Of a stretch of 64,000 nucleotides of DNA, positions 27,311-39,429 are shown piece after piece. Origin of the DNA: Oikopleura dioica (Eukaryota; Chordata; Appendicularia; Copelata; Oikopleuridae); NCBI GenBank assembly GCA_907165135.1, contig OU015569.1:3906001-3970000 (forward strand). The letters are read 5' to 3'. Within the stretch, counting starts at the first letter, position 1; each line of letters begins with the position of its first letter. The notes under the pieces were generated by a model, which saw only the letters and a list, made by a program, of their open reading frames with translations, did not search any database and was not told where the DNA came from. The translations under genes and the position numbers were made by a program.

Positions 27311-28457
27311 GAAATAAATCTGATCTGATGATTCTGATGGATGGTAAAGACTTTATCTGATGATCGCAACTCCTACCGTAATCCGTCGTGATCATGAGGG
27401 CATCGTTATCGTAGGTGCAGATGTCTAGAAGACTCCTGCTGAAGTTGTAGCACTCTTCGTTGAGTTTGTAGTGGTTCAGCAGTTTCTTTTGGGCACCAGA
27501 AGACATGCATCCTCTCAGAAGGTAGTCGGTCAGCAAATCAAGGAACTCCACCTTTGGTGCACATTGCATGAGAATTTGCTCTCGCTTGTATCTGTTATTG
27601 TTGGCGTCGACTTTTTCGATTTCACATAGCTGGGCATAGGTAACATCTGCATCGTCTGGTACAAGTTCCATGAGCAGCTCTAGGCGTGCTCGAGCAAGAG
27701 CATATCCATCTTCGCTGTCATCACATGTTGAGCAAGCATTTTCCAAGCATCTGACTGCATGTCCGCCGTTTTCGCATACTGTCGTGTCCAATAATTGTTC
27801 TTCGGATATTGCAGGTCGCATAGAAACTCGATTTATAGCCTTGCAGAAGAGTTCCACTTGAAGGTGACTCGGGCAGACGCATCGGAGAATAGATTCATCA
27901 TCAGGAAGAGATAGCCAGCTGGAAAAATGCTTTTTATATATTTTCCGAAGGGTGTTAAGACAGCATTCCGGCCCTTTTTCTGCTTTATATTGCTTCAACA
28001 ATATCCAAAATGGCTTTCGCAGATATCGTTTACGTTTTATTTGACCAAGAACTTGAACTTCGCTTCGAACTCGTGTGTCCAAATCGGAATTCTCTTCGAA
28101 AAACTGGCATAAACTTGTTTTGAGGGCATCATCTGTGGATGTAGAGCTGTATGAAGATGGTCGTGTGTCCCCAAGGCATCTGTCAAGTTCTTTATACTTT
28201 GGATGTTTCATCCAGAAGTCGCTCATATCAGAATATTTCATGTCTTCCTTTGATATGATATCGTATTCGATGTCTCGAACTATCCATGGGAGAGTTTCAG
28301 AATGTCCGGTGGCAATGGCTTTTGTTTTTGTTATCGGTTGTTGCAACTTTTCGATTTTACCTCTCATTTGACGAACAAAAGTCGCTTCTTTACTGTCCAG
28401 TTTACGTAAATCCACTGCAAAAATGGAATCCAAAATCATCGAAAGATTCTTCTCCAT
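27016..28457 (-). CDS. element-encoded protein with C-terminal 21-residue repeats
   Basis: A long frame from MEKNLSMILDSIFAVDLRKL (28457) through a Cys/His-containing region (ILRCVCPSHLQVELFC, ECCLNTLRKIYKKHF) to MITTDYG. A 68-nt GT-AG intron (donor after GATTACG, acceptor atttcag) then joins it in frame to about five 21-residue repeats with the core TGLVRTISDDLEALE, and the frame stops at about 27016; total about 465 residues. An upstream exon near 28680-28600 (KKEDRNRHELKKLELEN) may belong to the same gene. The Cys/His pattern could bind zinc. Being inside TIRs it may be a transposition protein, but no DDE triad or known transposase motif was recognised. Confidence 0.6.
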
Positions 28458-28805
28458 TGTTGGTTTGATGATCTTTGCTTCTTTTTGGCTCTAGAATCGT
28501 TATTTACATGACTACTGTTTGTAAATTCTTTGAAACCAATTTTCCCAACAAAAAAACCGACAAAAAACGACAACAGGCCCATCGAAATACTTTCACGAAA
28601 CTATTTTTAGCGTGAGAAACGCGGTTGGCAACTTCCATTTTGAGCATTTCATTTTCCAATTCTAGTTTTTTCAATTCATGTCTGTTTCGATCTTCTTTTT
28701 TGCTGCTTTCTTCTTTTTTAGTGACAGTCTCTCGATCATAATGAAAGAAAAGAAAAAACGCGCTTTTGAAAAGTGACGGGGATCAGTTGGTGCGAAGGAT
28801 TCTAG

Positions 28806-28854
28806 CGCTTTCTCTCTCTCTCTCTCTTTTGATCTCTGCTTCTCTCTTTTTTTT
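28806..28854. repeat. CT-rich microsatellite
   Basis: A run of CT dinucleotides followed by a T-run, inside the mobile element at 25845-29380. Low-complexity DNA; adjacent frames translate to artificial Lys/Arg/Glu runs. Confidence 0.7.
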
Positions 28855-29380
28855 TTGAAATGATCTGGGCTCGATTTCATTCTCTAGTTGGTCTTATATG
28901 ATTCATTTCACAGGGAGAAACTTTTGGTGACTCTTCATCCTTTTTGGTCGAAAAATCGACTCTCGCGGTTCGGAGCGATAAAGAAGCGATAATATTTTGA
29001 TTTGAAGATTGAAAGTATGAAGAAGTAATAGTTCTGAATGAGTGCTTTCAGAAAAGGTATAATAGTCACTATCTAGCTTGAATGCCGGTAAAAAACCGAT
29101 AAATGACCGACAAAACCGTTAATCCGGAAGAATAACTCGATAAGAGGAAAGTTCACGTCGAGAGGATTCTAAAAATATATAATTGTTTGGGTATTACTCG
29201 TTGGAAAAGTGGGAAACCGATAAAAATCCGATATAAATCGGAAATTCGAAAATCGAAGATATTAAAGCACTAGATCTTCTCATAAGGATTCTAAAAATAT
29301 ATGGTTATAAAGGGTAAATATGTAAATTGGCAGAGCTACATCAAAAGCAAGTTGAGGCAATTAAATTTGAACCGCGCCTG

Positions 29381-31288
29381 AGAACGGGGGCAAATATTTT
29401 TAGCTCTGTCTCGTAGCATGAGACAAAGATAAGGGCTCTGATACTTTTCAACGCACACGTAGTCATTCTCGCACAAGAAGCATTGTTTCTGAAGCGTCAG
29501 AACTAAGTACTCAATCTTCAAGCTTGAAAGCAATATGTCAAACAAAATTCAGTGTTCTGATCTTTTGATTAGTGGAATGCTTTGTGGAATGGGAATAATT
29601 ATCTTCGAAAAGAATCATCTTCTGGTGTTCGTAATTTCTTTCAAAATTAAGTTTTTGAACTCATTCGCTTTCTTGGCTGCTATTTTCTTGTTACCAAGGG
29701 GATAGATCTGTAGCGTCATCATTATTCCACGAGAAAGTTGACAGGGATTTTCCCATAATTTTGTTAATACGATACTCTTTCCCATAAGCTTCGTTGATCT
29801 CACAGTGCGATCGGAAAACTCATAAAACTTCCAAATGCCTTCTGACAAATGTCGGATTCTCAAGAATAGGAATGAACCGATAGATATTTGTTACGTAACG
29901 AGGTATGCTATTGACGGAAGATTTCAACGAGACTGAAATTAGTCGAGGCTAGGGAAAGAACGTCGACATTGACAATAAGCATCAAGCTCTCAAGGCATAG
30001 ATGGCATTTTCGTGACGCAGCTATGGCGAGCAGCCTTGGCTTGGTTTCCCATTTCAAGAACCAGGCGGTGTCGCGACGCCATTCTTGATTTGTGTTTCGA
30101 TTAGCTGCTTCATGACTGAAAGACGGAGACCGAAGAACAAGAACTCGCAATGAAAGTCTCCGAGACTCGCTGCCGAATCCGCTTGAATCTACAAGTCTCT
30201 TCTGTCCAAAAGACAATTGTTCCTAGCTCCCGCATAAGTAGAAAATTAGAAGAATTAAAAGAGACGCGGATAAGTACTCCGCAACAATGAATACTAAATC
30301 TTGCTGACAAATCACTGGCATTAGGAAATCATGAAGAAATATTCAATTTTTCATAATATCATCTAGAGGGAATAACTCTTGATAACAGAATAAAATATTC
30401 TCTTCCTAACCATTTCTTATCTTACTTAAAAATCTTGTTAAATAAGCACTTGAAGTCTTACATCCCTGCCATAAGAAAAAAACCTGCAAAGACTACGCTT
30501 GGCTTTCTGAAATAAATCAGAATAGGAAGGTTCTTTGAAATGTCTTTTTTTTTTATTGGCAAATAGCAGTCTTTTAATAAAATTGAAGAAGAAGATGCAG
30601 ATTTTAACAAAGTTGAAATATGTAACTTGAAACAGAGTTAAGTTGAGTAAATGATGGAAAAAAGGTAGTTTTCGAAGATAAAACTTCACTTCGGTTTTAT
30701 TAACGAGTCATAGAATTTTTAACGTTTTTACTTTGAAAAAGAAGTGCTAACTTACGTTTGCTAAAGCAAATGCGCAATCATCTCGGCCGAGAAGAATGAA
30801 AATTTTCGCTAGGTAAAAAAGGTTTTGGTCGTTGATAAATTTTGGTTTTACCGTCGACAAAAACTCAAAGTGGAGAGGATGAAGACAATGGAAAATATGA
30901 ACTCAACAAACTTTTATTATACAATCAGATTTGGGTGATTTGAGCAGAGAGACTCGACAAAGCGAGAAATTTAAAAGCTTTAGGGTCTCGCCCTGAGAAT
31001 AATATATTTTGAACAAGCAGAACATTAAAAGATAGATAAATTCTAGTCTAAAAAACGTTAGGTCAAAAGAAAGTTGTATGAATTATGTCTTGAAGAAGAC
31101 GTTATCAGGGTTGTGGACTTTTTTATTCTGAATAAATGGGTCGTTTGAAAGTCTACAAGCCTGAACGGTCGGGTAGAGGGCAGTCATGAAATTGAGTAAA
31201 AAATTGGGTACTTTTGCTTTAGTGGAGCATCATTATACCAGTTTTTGGACGTTATTAAATTCTAATCAACTATCTGTAGCAAACAGAA
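29381..31288. other. gene-poor region with possible minus-strand exons
   Basis: Minus-strand open blocks at 29336-29545 (QKQCFLCENDYVCVEKY), 29615-29863 (SEGIWKFYEFSDRTVRS) and 29908-30310 (RKCHLCLESL) could be exons of one gene, since two carry a CxxC pair and all are on one strand. No complete chain with good splice sites was assembled, so no CDS is called. The remainder up to the symporter gene is AT-rich 3' flank. Confidence 0.3.
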
Positions 31289-33456
31289 TCACAGCAATTG
31301 TTGCTTTTGAGATGAAGGAGTTGACTTAACTATACACGAGAGCTCGTCCGAAGACGAGTCCTGGAAGAGCTTTTCTTTCTGCGAGTTAGAGTCGTCAGTA
31401 AAGAATGCTTCGAAATAAGGAATATCCCAGAGTAAGCTGGAGTACAATGATCGCGCACGCTGATCAGGTGGAGGCATTTGGAAAAAGAAGGAACTCAACA
31501 ATGCAACGGTGACGCAAGTAAAGAGACCTGTCGTTGACAAGAAAATGTAGGAGATCTGGAAAGTGCTTGATGACTCTTCAGCCGAAGGAACGGATGTAGC
31601 AGTGCTGAGGGGAGATTCCGGCAGTGAAGTTAAGTTGAAGCACTGCATCGTGTTCACTACAAAGAAGAGATGACCACCTCGATATGCTATTACTAACCGG
31701 CTAATGGCTTGGTAAATTCGTCCGTCGGATTGTCCATTACATAGAACAAAATAGCGAGTCCAAGTCCGGCAAAATAACCAATTTTAGCGGGAGCCTTGGA
31801 GATCCAGGGGCAAAACATTCCCAAAGAGAACAATCCCAAGGTCGGTCCAGCGACGATTCCGTTGACACTCATCGCAGCCTGCAGTACTGTTTCTCCAAGA
31901 GCGTCAGCGCCATACGCAGCCATAATGACGAAGATACCAGCGATAAATACAATAATTCGTGACCAGACGTAAGTGTTTTGACGGATTACGCGGAAATTGC
32001 CCTTCAGCTCGTCGATAAGAACAGCACATACGCCGTTTATACCGCTAGATACAGTAGAGAGTGTGCCAGATGTGGCTGAAGCTAGGAAAAGGCCCGGGAG
32101 CCCCTTGTATTCAGCCAATTTCTGCATGACCATGTATGGCACAAGCTGGTCTTTTTGCTCGATTACCCCCGCTAAAAGATCGTTTATCAATTGCACAAAA
32201 TTAACGTAAATTACCTGCTAGAGGGTCACAACCGACATAATAGGCAAACATGATCAGTCCAGAGAAAGCGGCCGTTACGTTGATGGCAATCAGCGCAAAG
32301 GAGTTCAACCAAATAGCTTTTCGTGCAGTTCCCTCGGATTTGCAGCAGATGTATCTTTGGATGTTTGATTGGTTTGTCCCGTAAACCCCTATCAAGAGTT
32401 TATATCCTCAAATAGAATGTTTTAAGTATTACCAAGCCAAACGCCGAAGGTGGCACCGAAGACAGTAGAGAGAACGGAATGTCTGACTCGAGGGTCCATG
32501 GAAAAGTCGTTGAATGCAAGTCGGCCGTTGTCGAGCGCCGTTGAATAGATGAATTCAATGCCCATGTCTTTGCACCCTTTCCAAATTAGAGCAATGAAAC
32601 CGGCGTACATGGAAATATACTGGACAACATCCGTCCAAATTACGGCCTAGAACCAAGATTGAATGGCGTTCGGATCGTTTAACATTACCTTTATGCCGCC
32701 CAGGGAAGTGTAGACGCAACAAACAACTCCCATGATAGCGATGGCCACATTTTTCGGAACATTACACACTTTCTCGATGGCGACAGCGGGAGCATACACG
32801 ACTGAAATAGAACATATTAACAATTGAAGATGGGTAAGCACATTTTAGAACGCACAAGACGACATAGATGACGAAGGAACGTACCGATGCCAGCATAAAT
32901 GATAGCGTTGAAAGTAAACACAACAGAGAGGATAAGTTTGAATTGCCGATCAAATCGCTTCTCGATATATTGGTAAGAGCTGGTGTAGCCTTGGCGATAG
33001 AAGAAGGGCATGTAGATACGGGAAGTGATGAATGAGACGAGAAGATAAGAAACGCCGTACCAGAGAAACATTATCCCAAAGTAGTAGATTTCGGCGGGAG
33101 TGGAGATCACCGTGATTGAAGACATAAAAGAAGCTGTCAGCGACAGAGCTACTGGGAAGGCAGACATCTGAAATAGCCTTGAACCTGAGTGACACGTTTT
33201 CAGGACTTACAGAACGGTTGCCGACGAGATAGGTATCCTCATCGGAGATGGAATCGTTTTCTAATTTATTTTCTTTCTTCCTCGAATCAATCCAAGCATA
33301 GAAGAGCCCGATAAATGCCTAGAATTAATTTTTATTATAAGCTACCCAGGAATGCTCAATATTTACCGAAATTGCGAGGAGACCACTGAACACTGAGTAG
33401 TCTTCAGGTGATAGGGTGGGCAGTTCAGAAGTCAAGTCGATAATTCGTTCGCCCAT
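31289..33456 (-). CDS. sodium/solute symporter, SLC5 family
   Basis: Plasma-membrane Na+-coupled transporter of the SSF (SLC5) family. The start MGERIIDLTSELPTL (33456) leads into a first hydrophobic helix, then VGNRSMSAFPVALSLTASFM (the SSF helix after the N-terminal loop), TPAEIYYFGIMFLWYGVSYL, FITSRIYMPFFYRQGYTSSY, VVYAPAVAIEKV, VYTSLGGIKAVIWTDVVQYI, GTNQSNIQRYICCKSEGTAR, SGTLSTVSSGINGV and GPTLGLFSLGMFCPWISKA. The overall order is closest to the monocarboxylate/multivitamin branch (SLC5A8, SLC5A12, SLC5A6); the substrate cannot be fixed by eye. At least eight exons with short GT-AG introns. The intracellular C-tail is Ser-rich (SNSQKEKLFQDSSSDEL). Confidence 0.93.
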
Positions 33457-33681
33457 CTCTTCTTGCGTGTATTCTCTCTAGCTCAATTGAAAGTGTCGTT
33501 CAAGTGGATAAAATTGCAAAATTGAGATGTCCCAGAGCCGAAATCCTCAGTCTATATATAAGATTTTTTAAGCGACCGGAAAATCCCATCATTTTCTCGA
33601 GATTACTACACAATACTAGATCATTCGACAATGGGCCCTATTAATACAGTAAATTCCGTTAGTTAACAGTAGTAAATGATG

Positions 33682-35686
33682 TCAGCTTAACGTGATCGTA
33701 CTCTGTTTACGCTGATCCGGAATGCTTTGTCTCTTTTCTTTCTTACGGTCATTCTGGTTCTGTCTTTTGTAGTTTGGAAAGCTCGGCATTTCTGCACACG
33801 TACAAGGCAGTGGATTCTCTTAAAAAAAGAATAACTGCTGATCTAATCTTCATTATTCAATAGCTGTAGATGAAATAAATTCCTAAATTTTTAAGTCGAT
33901 TTAAAAGTCAATAAAATACCTCTGAAGTACTGATGTTTGAGTGCCGCTGCTGCTGTAATCCTCTTTGAAGGGCAATAGGCGAGCATGTTGTTGAGTAGTC
34001 TAAATCCAGCTTCGGAATTCCACCAAGGAAATTTCGACTTCAAATTATTGTATGGCTGGACTTTCAGCGATCGACCTTTTTTGGCTCTAATTTCTTGAAA
34101 TATATTAAATTTACCAATTGGTAGAATTACTTCTAGAGGGACGTGAAAATAAAGAATCTATAAAGCATTTCCTTTTACAAGCGGAAGATCGCCATAACCA
34201 GGCCAAATAGTTTCATTAGGGCTTCCAATCGTATCTATTATCTTGTCTATAAGCTCAATCTCGTTTCGGGCGGGAAAAAGGGGGTCGTGAAGAAGAAGCT
34301 CTGACAGAACGCACCTAAACAAAATGGCATTATTCGGAGATAAAATTTAAATAGCCATTCATCGATTGTTTTCTTAAATTCGCTTTCAATACATACCCGG
34401 CCGACCAAAGATCCATAGCCGTGGTGTGAATGCTATCGCCGAATAACACTTCGGGCGCTCTATACCACAAAGTAACGACTTTTGGCGTCGATGGTTTCCG
34501 AGGAGTACCAAACGATCTTGCCAGTCCAAAATCTGCTATTTTCAGCACTCCGTCGTCTAGACCACATAAATCAATCAGGCGCATTTGCTTTTTTTACCTG
34601 TCAGAAGAAGATTTGAGACTTTAATATCCCGATGAGCGATGAACTTCGAATGCATGAATTCTAGCCCCCTCAAAACTTGAACCATCAGGCACTTTACTTG
34701 ATCTATGAGCAGGTGATCAATGTGTAATTGGGCCACGAGTTTACCTTCTAAAAACGGCTTGGACATGTGGTCGAGTAGCGATCCCAAATCGTATTGACAG
34801 TATCCCATGACGAGGAATAGACTCTCCAGTTGTTGTCCAACGGCGACTGCCTGTAGTAAGTCACAATCAAAAAGAGGCGGAAAAGAGGAGAGTTGACTTA
34901 CCCTTAGATCGACAATGTTTTCGTGCTTGAGCGAGAAAAGAAGGGAGATTTCTCTAATCGAGCTGACTGGAATTCCGTCCCGTTCTTTCTCCATTCTGAC
35001 TTTCTTCAGCGCCACGATTTCGTCGTCAGCCGTGTCTCTCGCTCTGTACACAATGCCGTAAGTTCCTTCTCCGATTCGATTTAGCTTTTCGAATTCTGTA
35101 ACTGGTCTTTTCGCTCGTGTTCCGGAAATTGTCCATAAATGTCACTCGAGTTTTGTTTTTTTCAAATTTAGACGGCGAGGACATTTCTCGACAAGTCCTA
35201 CAACGACCCATTTTGAGTCTCTCGGGGATCTCACTCTGCTCCAATGTTTTTACGTCGACAATTGGGGGCAGCTTTTTGGGCGGCTTCGAGTAGGAACGTG
35301 AGGATGACACATTCGACGCTTCATCCTCCGATTTTTTTCGACTTTGCGCGCGGCGACTGTCTACTTTGGCTTTTTAATACAGCCCTATTAATTCCAGTTG
35401 CAACTGGACCAGTGTCCACTGAGATCGATCTATTCCTGATCATCGATAATTCAAAAAAGCGTTCCTTGGTTATCTTCGTAGGAGAGATTTCTCTTCCGAT
35501 CTTTGTGAAGTGATTTTCGACGCTCATCCTGAATCAACCGTTAGCGATTACAAAAGTGCACAAGTCGTCAAGTTATTTGAACAGGCGCAAGTTTTCTGAA
35601 ATGAAACTTCTCGAAATCGGACGTTACCTTTTTGGTTTCACTCTTTTTGAGTCTTTTTTAGGCTCAATGATCAATCTCTCGTTCAT
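33682..35686 (-). CDS. CDK10: cyclin-dependent kinase 10
   Basis: Ser/Thr kinase partnered by cyclin M (cyclin Q). Core motifs: [20 protein letters not shown] (Gly loop), [20 protein letters not shown] (PISSLRE-like helix), [32 protein letters not shown]. The C-lobe [19 protein letters not shown] and [15 protein letters not shown] match CDK10 closely. A start at 35686 ([15 protein letters not shown]) splices in frame to [13 protein letters not shown]. Two introns need GA at the donor: between GRCR and PVTEF, and between LPLVK and IRAKK. A 48-nt intron after PFLE is stop-free and in frame. One A too many in the A7 run (T7 on +, 35332-35338) breaks the N-terminal frame. The kinase region is complete. 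Confidence 0.95.
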
Positions 35687-35687
35687 T

Positions 35688-36042
35688 CTAACTCGTTAAA
35701 AGCAAAAAATCTGCAGAGAAGATTCTTGATTTTGATTTTTAGTTTCTGTAAACCCAAATCGCCCTGAAAATGCGAATATGCGGTTACGTCAGAAATGGGC
35801 AATAGTGAGCCGTTCCTGGAAGAATCTACTTGGATAGATTGGCCTCTTGCATCTTTCTGTACTTGACTCCGACTGGACAGGCCATGATGGGATGCTCGCC
35901 CGATGCTACTAGAGCCGTAATAAGCAGCGTTGCTTGAATTAGAGCCTGTAAGACCCTTGTAGCTCGTCTGCGCGGGCTTGTTCTTCGGCTCCCGCTTTGG
36001 GAACTGCGCCACGGGTACGTAGTTGTCGTCCCCTCTGATCAT
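35688..36042 (-). CDS. disordered protein upstream of CDK10
   Basis: Starts MIRGDDNYVPVAQFPK (36042), about 20-45 nt after a ccttag acceptor; low-complexity Ser/Gln/Arg-rich body (GSNSSNAAYYGSSS), no family recognised. If a 43-46 nt intron (donor gtttacag, acceptor ctctgcag) is removed it ends HFQGDLDFLLLTS with TAG at 35688; unspliced it runs to TGA at 35683. Either way its end touches the CDK10 start, so the two would be a tightly packed operon, with ctctgcag possibly also serving as the CDK10 trans-splice site. Confidence 0.55.
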
Positions 36043-36140
36043 CTCCCTTCGTCTTCTCTGAGTTTTCTCTCGGCGAGGGCTAAGGGAAAATACTACGCTC
36101 AGGGAAATGTTACGCAACTGGCTGAGTTTGTGGCCCACAG

Positions 36141-36156
36141 GCGGGGCCAATCAGCG
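36141..36156. promoter_or_regulatory. GC box next to CCAAT box
   Basis: GCGGGGCCAATCAG combines a GC-box-like GGCGGGGCC and a canonical CCAATCA. It lies about 100 bp upstream of the start at 36042, on the side of the plus-strand TMC gene. These are NF-Y and Sp-type sites in other animals; the role here is inferred from position only. Confidence 0.35.
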
Positions 36157-36892
36157 CAGTCTGGGATAAGCTCTCAAAATCGGAGAAAACCGGGGAAAAG
36201 AGACTTTTCGTAAGTTATAAAAGAAGAAACAATAAAGTGAAAAGAACGGCAGTTCAGAATAAGCAGGATCGCTCTCCTCGAAAAGGTACACTAATTGTCT
36301 TTTTGTAAAATAACCTCTAGGCGGGTTCAGTTATGATTTTACGAAAGAGCTTATTTCTCAATGAAAATGCATCGCTTTAAGTTTCTGCATTAGCACTAGA
36401 GCCTTCGAGAATTTTCCATTGTGCTTAGGATTTAGCCTCTTTTATTCTGCCATAAATAATAGAAAATACCCATTCACGTAAATAATTCTTCATTTTTAAG
36501 GGTAAAAGCGTTTGAAATTGGTACTTAGGATTTGGAAATTGCCCAGTGTATCGCAAGTTATTGAATCTTTCAAGGATAACTAACATCGATAGTCATCAGC
36601 ACTCGCCAAATCACAATAGGAGCGATTCTATATATTTCTCGGTTTTGAAAGCTTGAATTCGATCGAAAACGCAATTGCCAATTGATTGAGCTCTTCAATC
36701 ATTTTAATTAAAAGCAGCTTGTGAACACTTTTCACTGAAAAGTGCTCTCTCTTCTTTCCAAGCATTTTCATAAGTGCCGGGAGAGCAGTTCTTAGGTTTC
36801 GCATGTGATTGTTCTTTCTATTTCTTTACGTAAATAATTCAGCCAAACGGGACCAAGAATGAAAACTGGACTTAAAGCGAGTTGAATCGGAA
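36157..36892. other. divergent intergenic region
   Basis: Spacer of about 0.7 kb between the minus-strand CDK10 operon and the plus-strand TMC gene. AT-rich with no open frame of note. Confidence 0.4.
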
Positions 36893-39098
36893 ATGGACAC
36901 GCTGAGCCACTTTCTGCGGCGATCGTCGCGCAACCGCCGTGCAATGGCTCTTGGCAACAACAACGCCAGTGTCGAGCGCGTCTTGCAGGAAGCGAGCCTG
37001 CTTCAAGAAGCCCCATCTGCGATTTCCTCGCCCGTTTCGAGCGTGCCACCGCCGCTGCCCGATCGGCCACCAGCGACGCAACCTTCGCGACTGCGAACTT
37101 CAGCCCTTCGTCGCCGTGCCACCTTCAGAACTGAAAACGGCGATCAACGTCTTACACTACGAGATCGACGACACTTTCTTCGAACACTCGAGTCTCAGCG
37201 CTCCAGATCGAATCTTTTGGCAACAAAAAGTCATCTCTCTTCTTCTGGTAAATAAAAAAAGACGCCTTAACAACATTTTCGAACTAAATTTTTCAGTGAA
37301 GCAGACATCGCGCCTGTTCGATATTTGGAGCGAAATAATCAAAGGTGTCCAGGGCAGACATGGCAGCTTCGTTGCGTCTTATTTTTACTTTCTGAAGTCG
37401 CTCCTTCAATTCTACGCTCTCCCTTCCTTTCTATGTATATTGTTTATATATTCGCCTTACAGACGCCACGAAAATCTAACTGACGAACTCAATAATGCGA
37501 CATCAAAGAAGTTTCATTTAAAAGACCTTGTCACTGGCGAAGGATGGTTTCTCAACTCAGGTAGATTAAAAAAAGAGACTTTGCTCTCATGTTTCAATTT
37601 TAGGTCTATATTTTGGCTCATATCCCACCGATTCTGCTCTTTCGTCCTATAGCATTCCGACGGCGTATGCAACAACCATTTTGGTTATTTTTTGTATTTC
37701 AGCAGTTCGCATCTTCAATCAAGGGAGACGTCATTTTTCCCTAGCTGTCCACTATCAAATGATGTCTCAAAATGGAATCTCCAAACTTCTTCTTTCTGGG
37801 TGGGATTACTCGATCGTGGACCCTCACATGGCGAATCTCCAGAAACGTTCGAATGCACTCTTCATCAAAGAAAAGCTTGCAAAGGACTCAAGAGCTACTT
37901 CGTCGGTAGTGATTATGTGGACAAAGTCTGCATTCATCTGGATTCTTTGTTTGACCCTTGTTTTCGCTTCATGCGTCATGATTGTAATTATCGGTCGGAG
38001 ACATTATGACGACTTCTTATACGCCTGCAAATACTGGTATCGGCCGTGTCCTGAAACAGAGAAGATTCCGCTTATTATTCCCGCTCTCACATCGTTACTT
38101 TCATGTCTTCTTACTCGCCTATTCGTGGTGCTTGGAGAAATGGAGCATTTCAACAATGAACACAGAATAATCTTAACGATCACTAGAATCCTAGTCATGC
38201 GATTCGCACTGTTGACGTCGCTTATTTACGAACTGAGCGAACGGTACTCGATCAGATTTTGCGTTACCTGATTTCTTTTTTATAGATCTCAGAATGAAGA
38301 CTGCTGGGAAGATGTGATAGCACACGAACTCTACAAGTTCTTTTTCTTCGACACGATGTGCTCGTTCTTGATCAACACAATTTTCTGCGAGTGTCTAGTG
38401 TCACTAGTTCGAAAAGGATGCTCAATGAGACCTCCTGTTTTCGACGTCATTTCGAATGGAATCGAAATAGTCTTTGGCTGTTCTATTACGTTTCTAGGAA
38501 TGGCTATTCAGCCCTTTGCAGTGCAAGTTTGCACCTTTTTGTTTACTTCTATCGCGAATGCTGAATATCCTGAATGGAGGATTATATTTTTGTCCGCTCC
38601 TTCTTCTTGGGGCCGTTGGGCGCGTGTTTATCACATTTTATGTAAAGATCTTGGTTGTCAGATACGTTAGCGATGAGCCCCACGATGTTATCACCCTTGG
38701 CGCGATCTCAACGATGACCACTGTTTCCGAGACGCTGTCCTTTTGCTACTCAATAATCCTCATGATTGCTGTTGTCCTCCCGAAAAACACCTCGAACTCT
38801 TGTGGCCCGTTTAGAAATCTCGAATATCCATTGCAAATATTTTCCTCTTTGGCGAACAATGCGGCTCACATACGGTACTATTTCTTTTTCGATTCTGTAA
38901 TCATGCTCTGGTTCTAGCCAAGCATTCGACAAAACTGTTAGCATCCTGACTTCATCTGTCCTTCTCAGTCTCCTAATTCTATCGTTGTTTGGACTTATCC
39001 TAGTCGTACACACAAGAATTCGCGGTCAAAATCGCGAAGTTCATCGGCTCAAGAAAATGCTTAAGAAACGAGGGTACACAACGCAGCTCCGCAGTTAA
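36893..39098 (+). CDS. TMC (transmembrane channel-like) protein
   Basis: Multipass membrane protein of the TMC family; relatives form the hair-cell mechanotransduction channel or conduct ions. The N-terminus is Arg/Ser-rich and cytosolic (MDTLSHFLRRSSRNRRAM). TMC blocks: VTGEGWFLNSGLYFGSYP, SYSIPTAYATTILVIFCI, LLSGWDYSIVDPHMANLQK, a first-to-last helix series, and the diagnostic SQNEDCWEDVIAHELYKF (CWExxxxxELYKL signature). The C-terminal helix SVLLSLLILSLFGLILVV is followed by a basic tail. Seven or so exons. One T too many in the T5 run 38587-38591 splits the frame (EWRIIF|CPLLLLG). The join after EIIKG (about 37344) to RRHENLTDEL was not resolved. Which TMC group it belongs to is not determined. 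Confidence 0.92.
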
Positions 39099-39429
39099 TC
39101 CTGAACATTCCAATTCTCAATTCTGTAAATAACAGCCCAGCTATTCCTCTGACCTGCACTTTCTTCATTCCAATTCTCTGCACCGATATTTTTCCTGCAC
39201 TAACTGATATAAATTAAAGGACCTTCATAACAATAGATTTGAATCTTCTGTGATTTTATTTGAATAAAAGGTATGGTAAGGAATACCATACTATCAAGAA
39301 CTGTGAGTGTGTATCATCGAGTTTGTTCGAGGCGCTTTTTGTTGTTGACTTTTCGTGGGGATCTGCGGTTGAAGGGATTACAAGGATGGTTACAGAAAAA
39401 GGGATTGGGTAGAGTTTGGGAGGCATCCA

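Larger units (their letters stand above)
25845..29380. mobile_element. TIR-bounded element with its own gene
   Basis: Inverted terminal repeats of about 280 bp: the left copy runs from about 25850 (TTCAAATTTAATTGCCTC) to about 26130 and the right copy is its diverged complement from about 29375 back to about 29085. Both contain ACCATATATTTTTAGAATCC and, further in, TTATCGGTTTTT. Inside lie a spliced minus-strand gene (27016-28457 and probably an exon near 28680), an inverted 63-bp repeat array, and a CT microsatellite at about 28810. No target duplication was found, so the exact ends are uncertain. Superfamily unknown. Confidence 0.65.

Noticed and set aside
36893-39098. ATG9 homolog
   Set aside because: First considered from the multi-TM layout; the CWEDVIAHELYKF signature and SGWDYSIVDP block are those of the TMC family.
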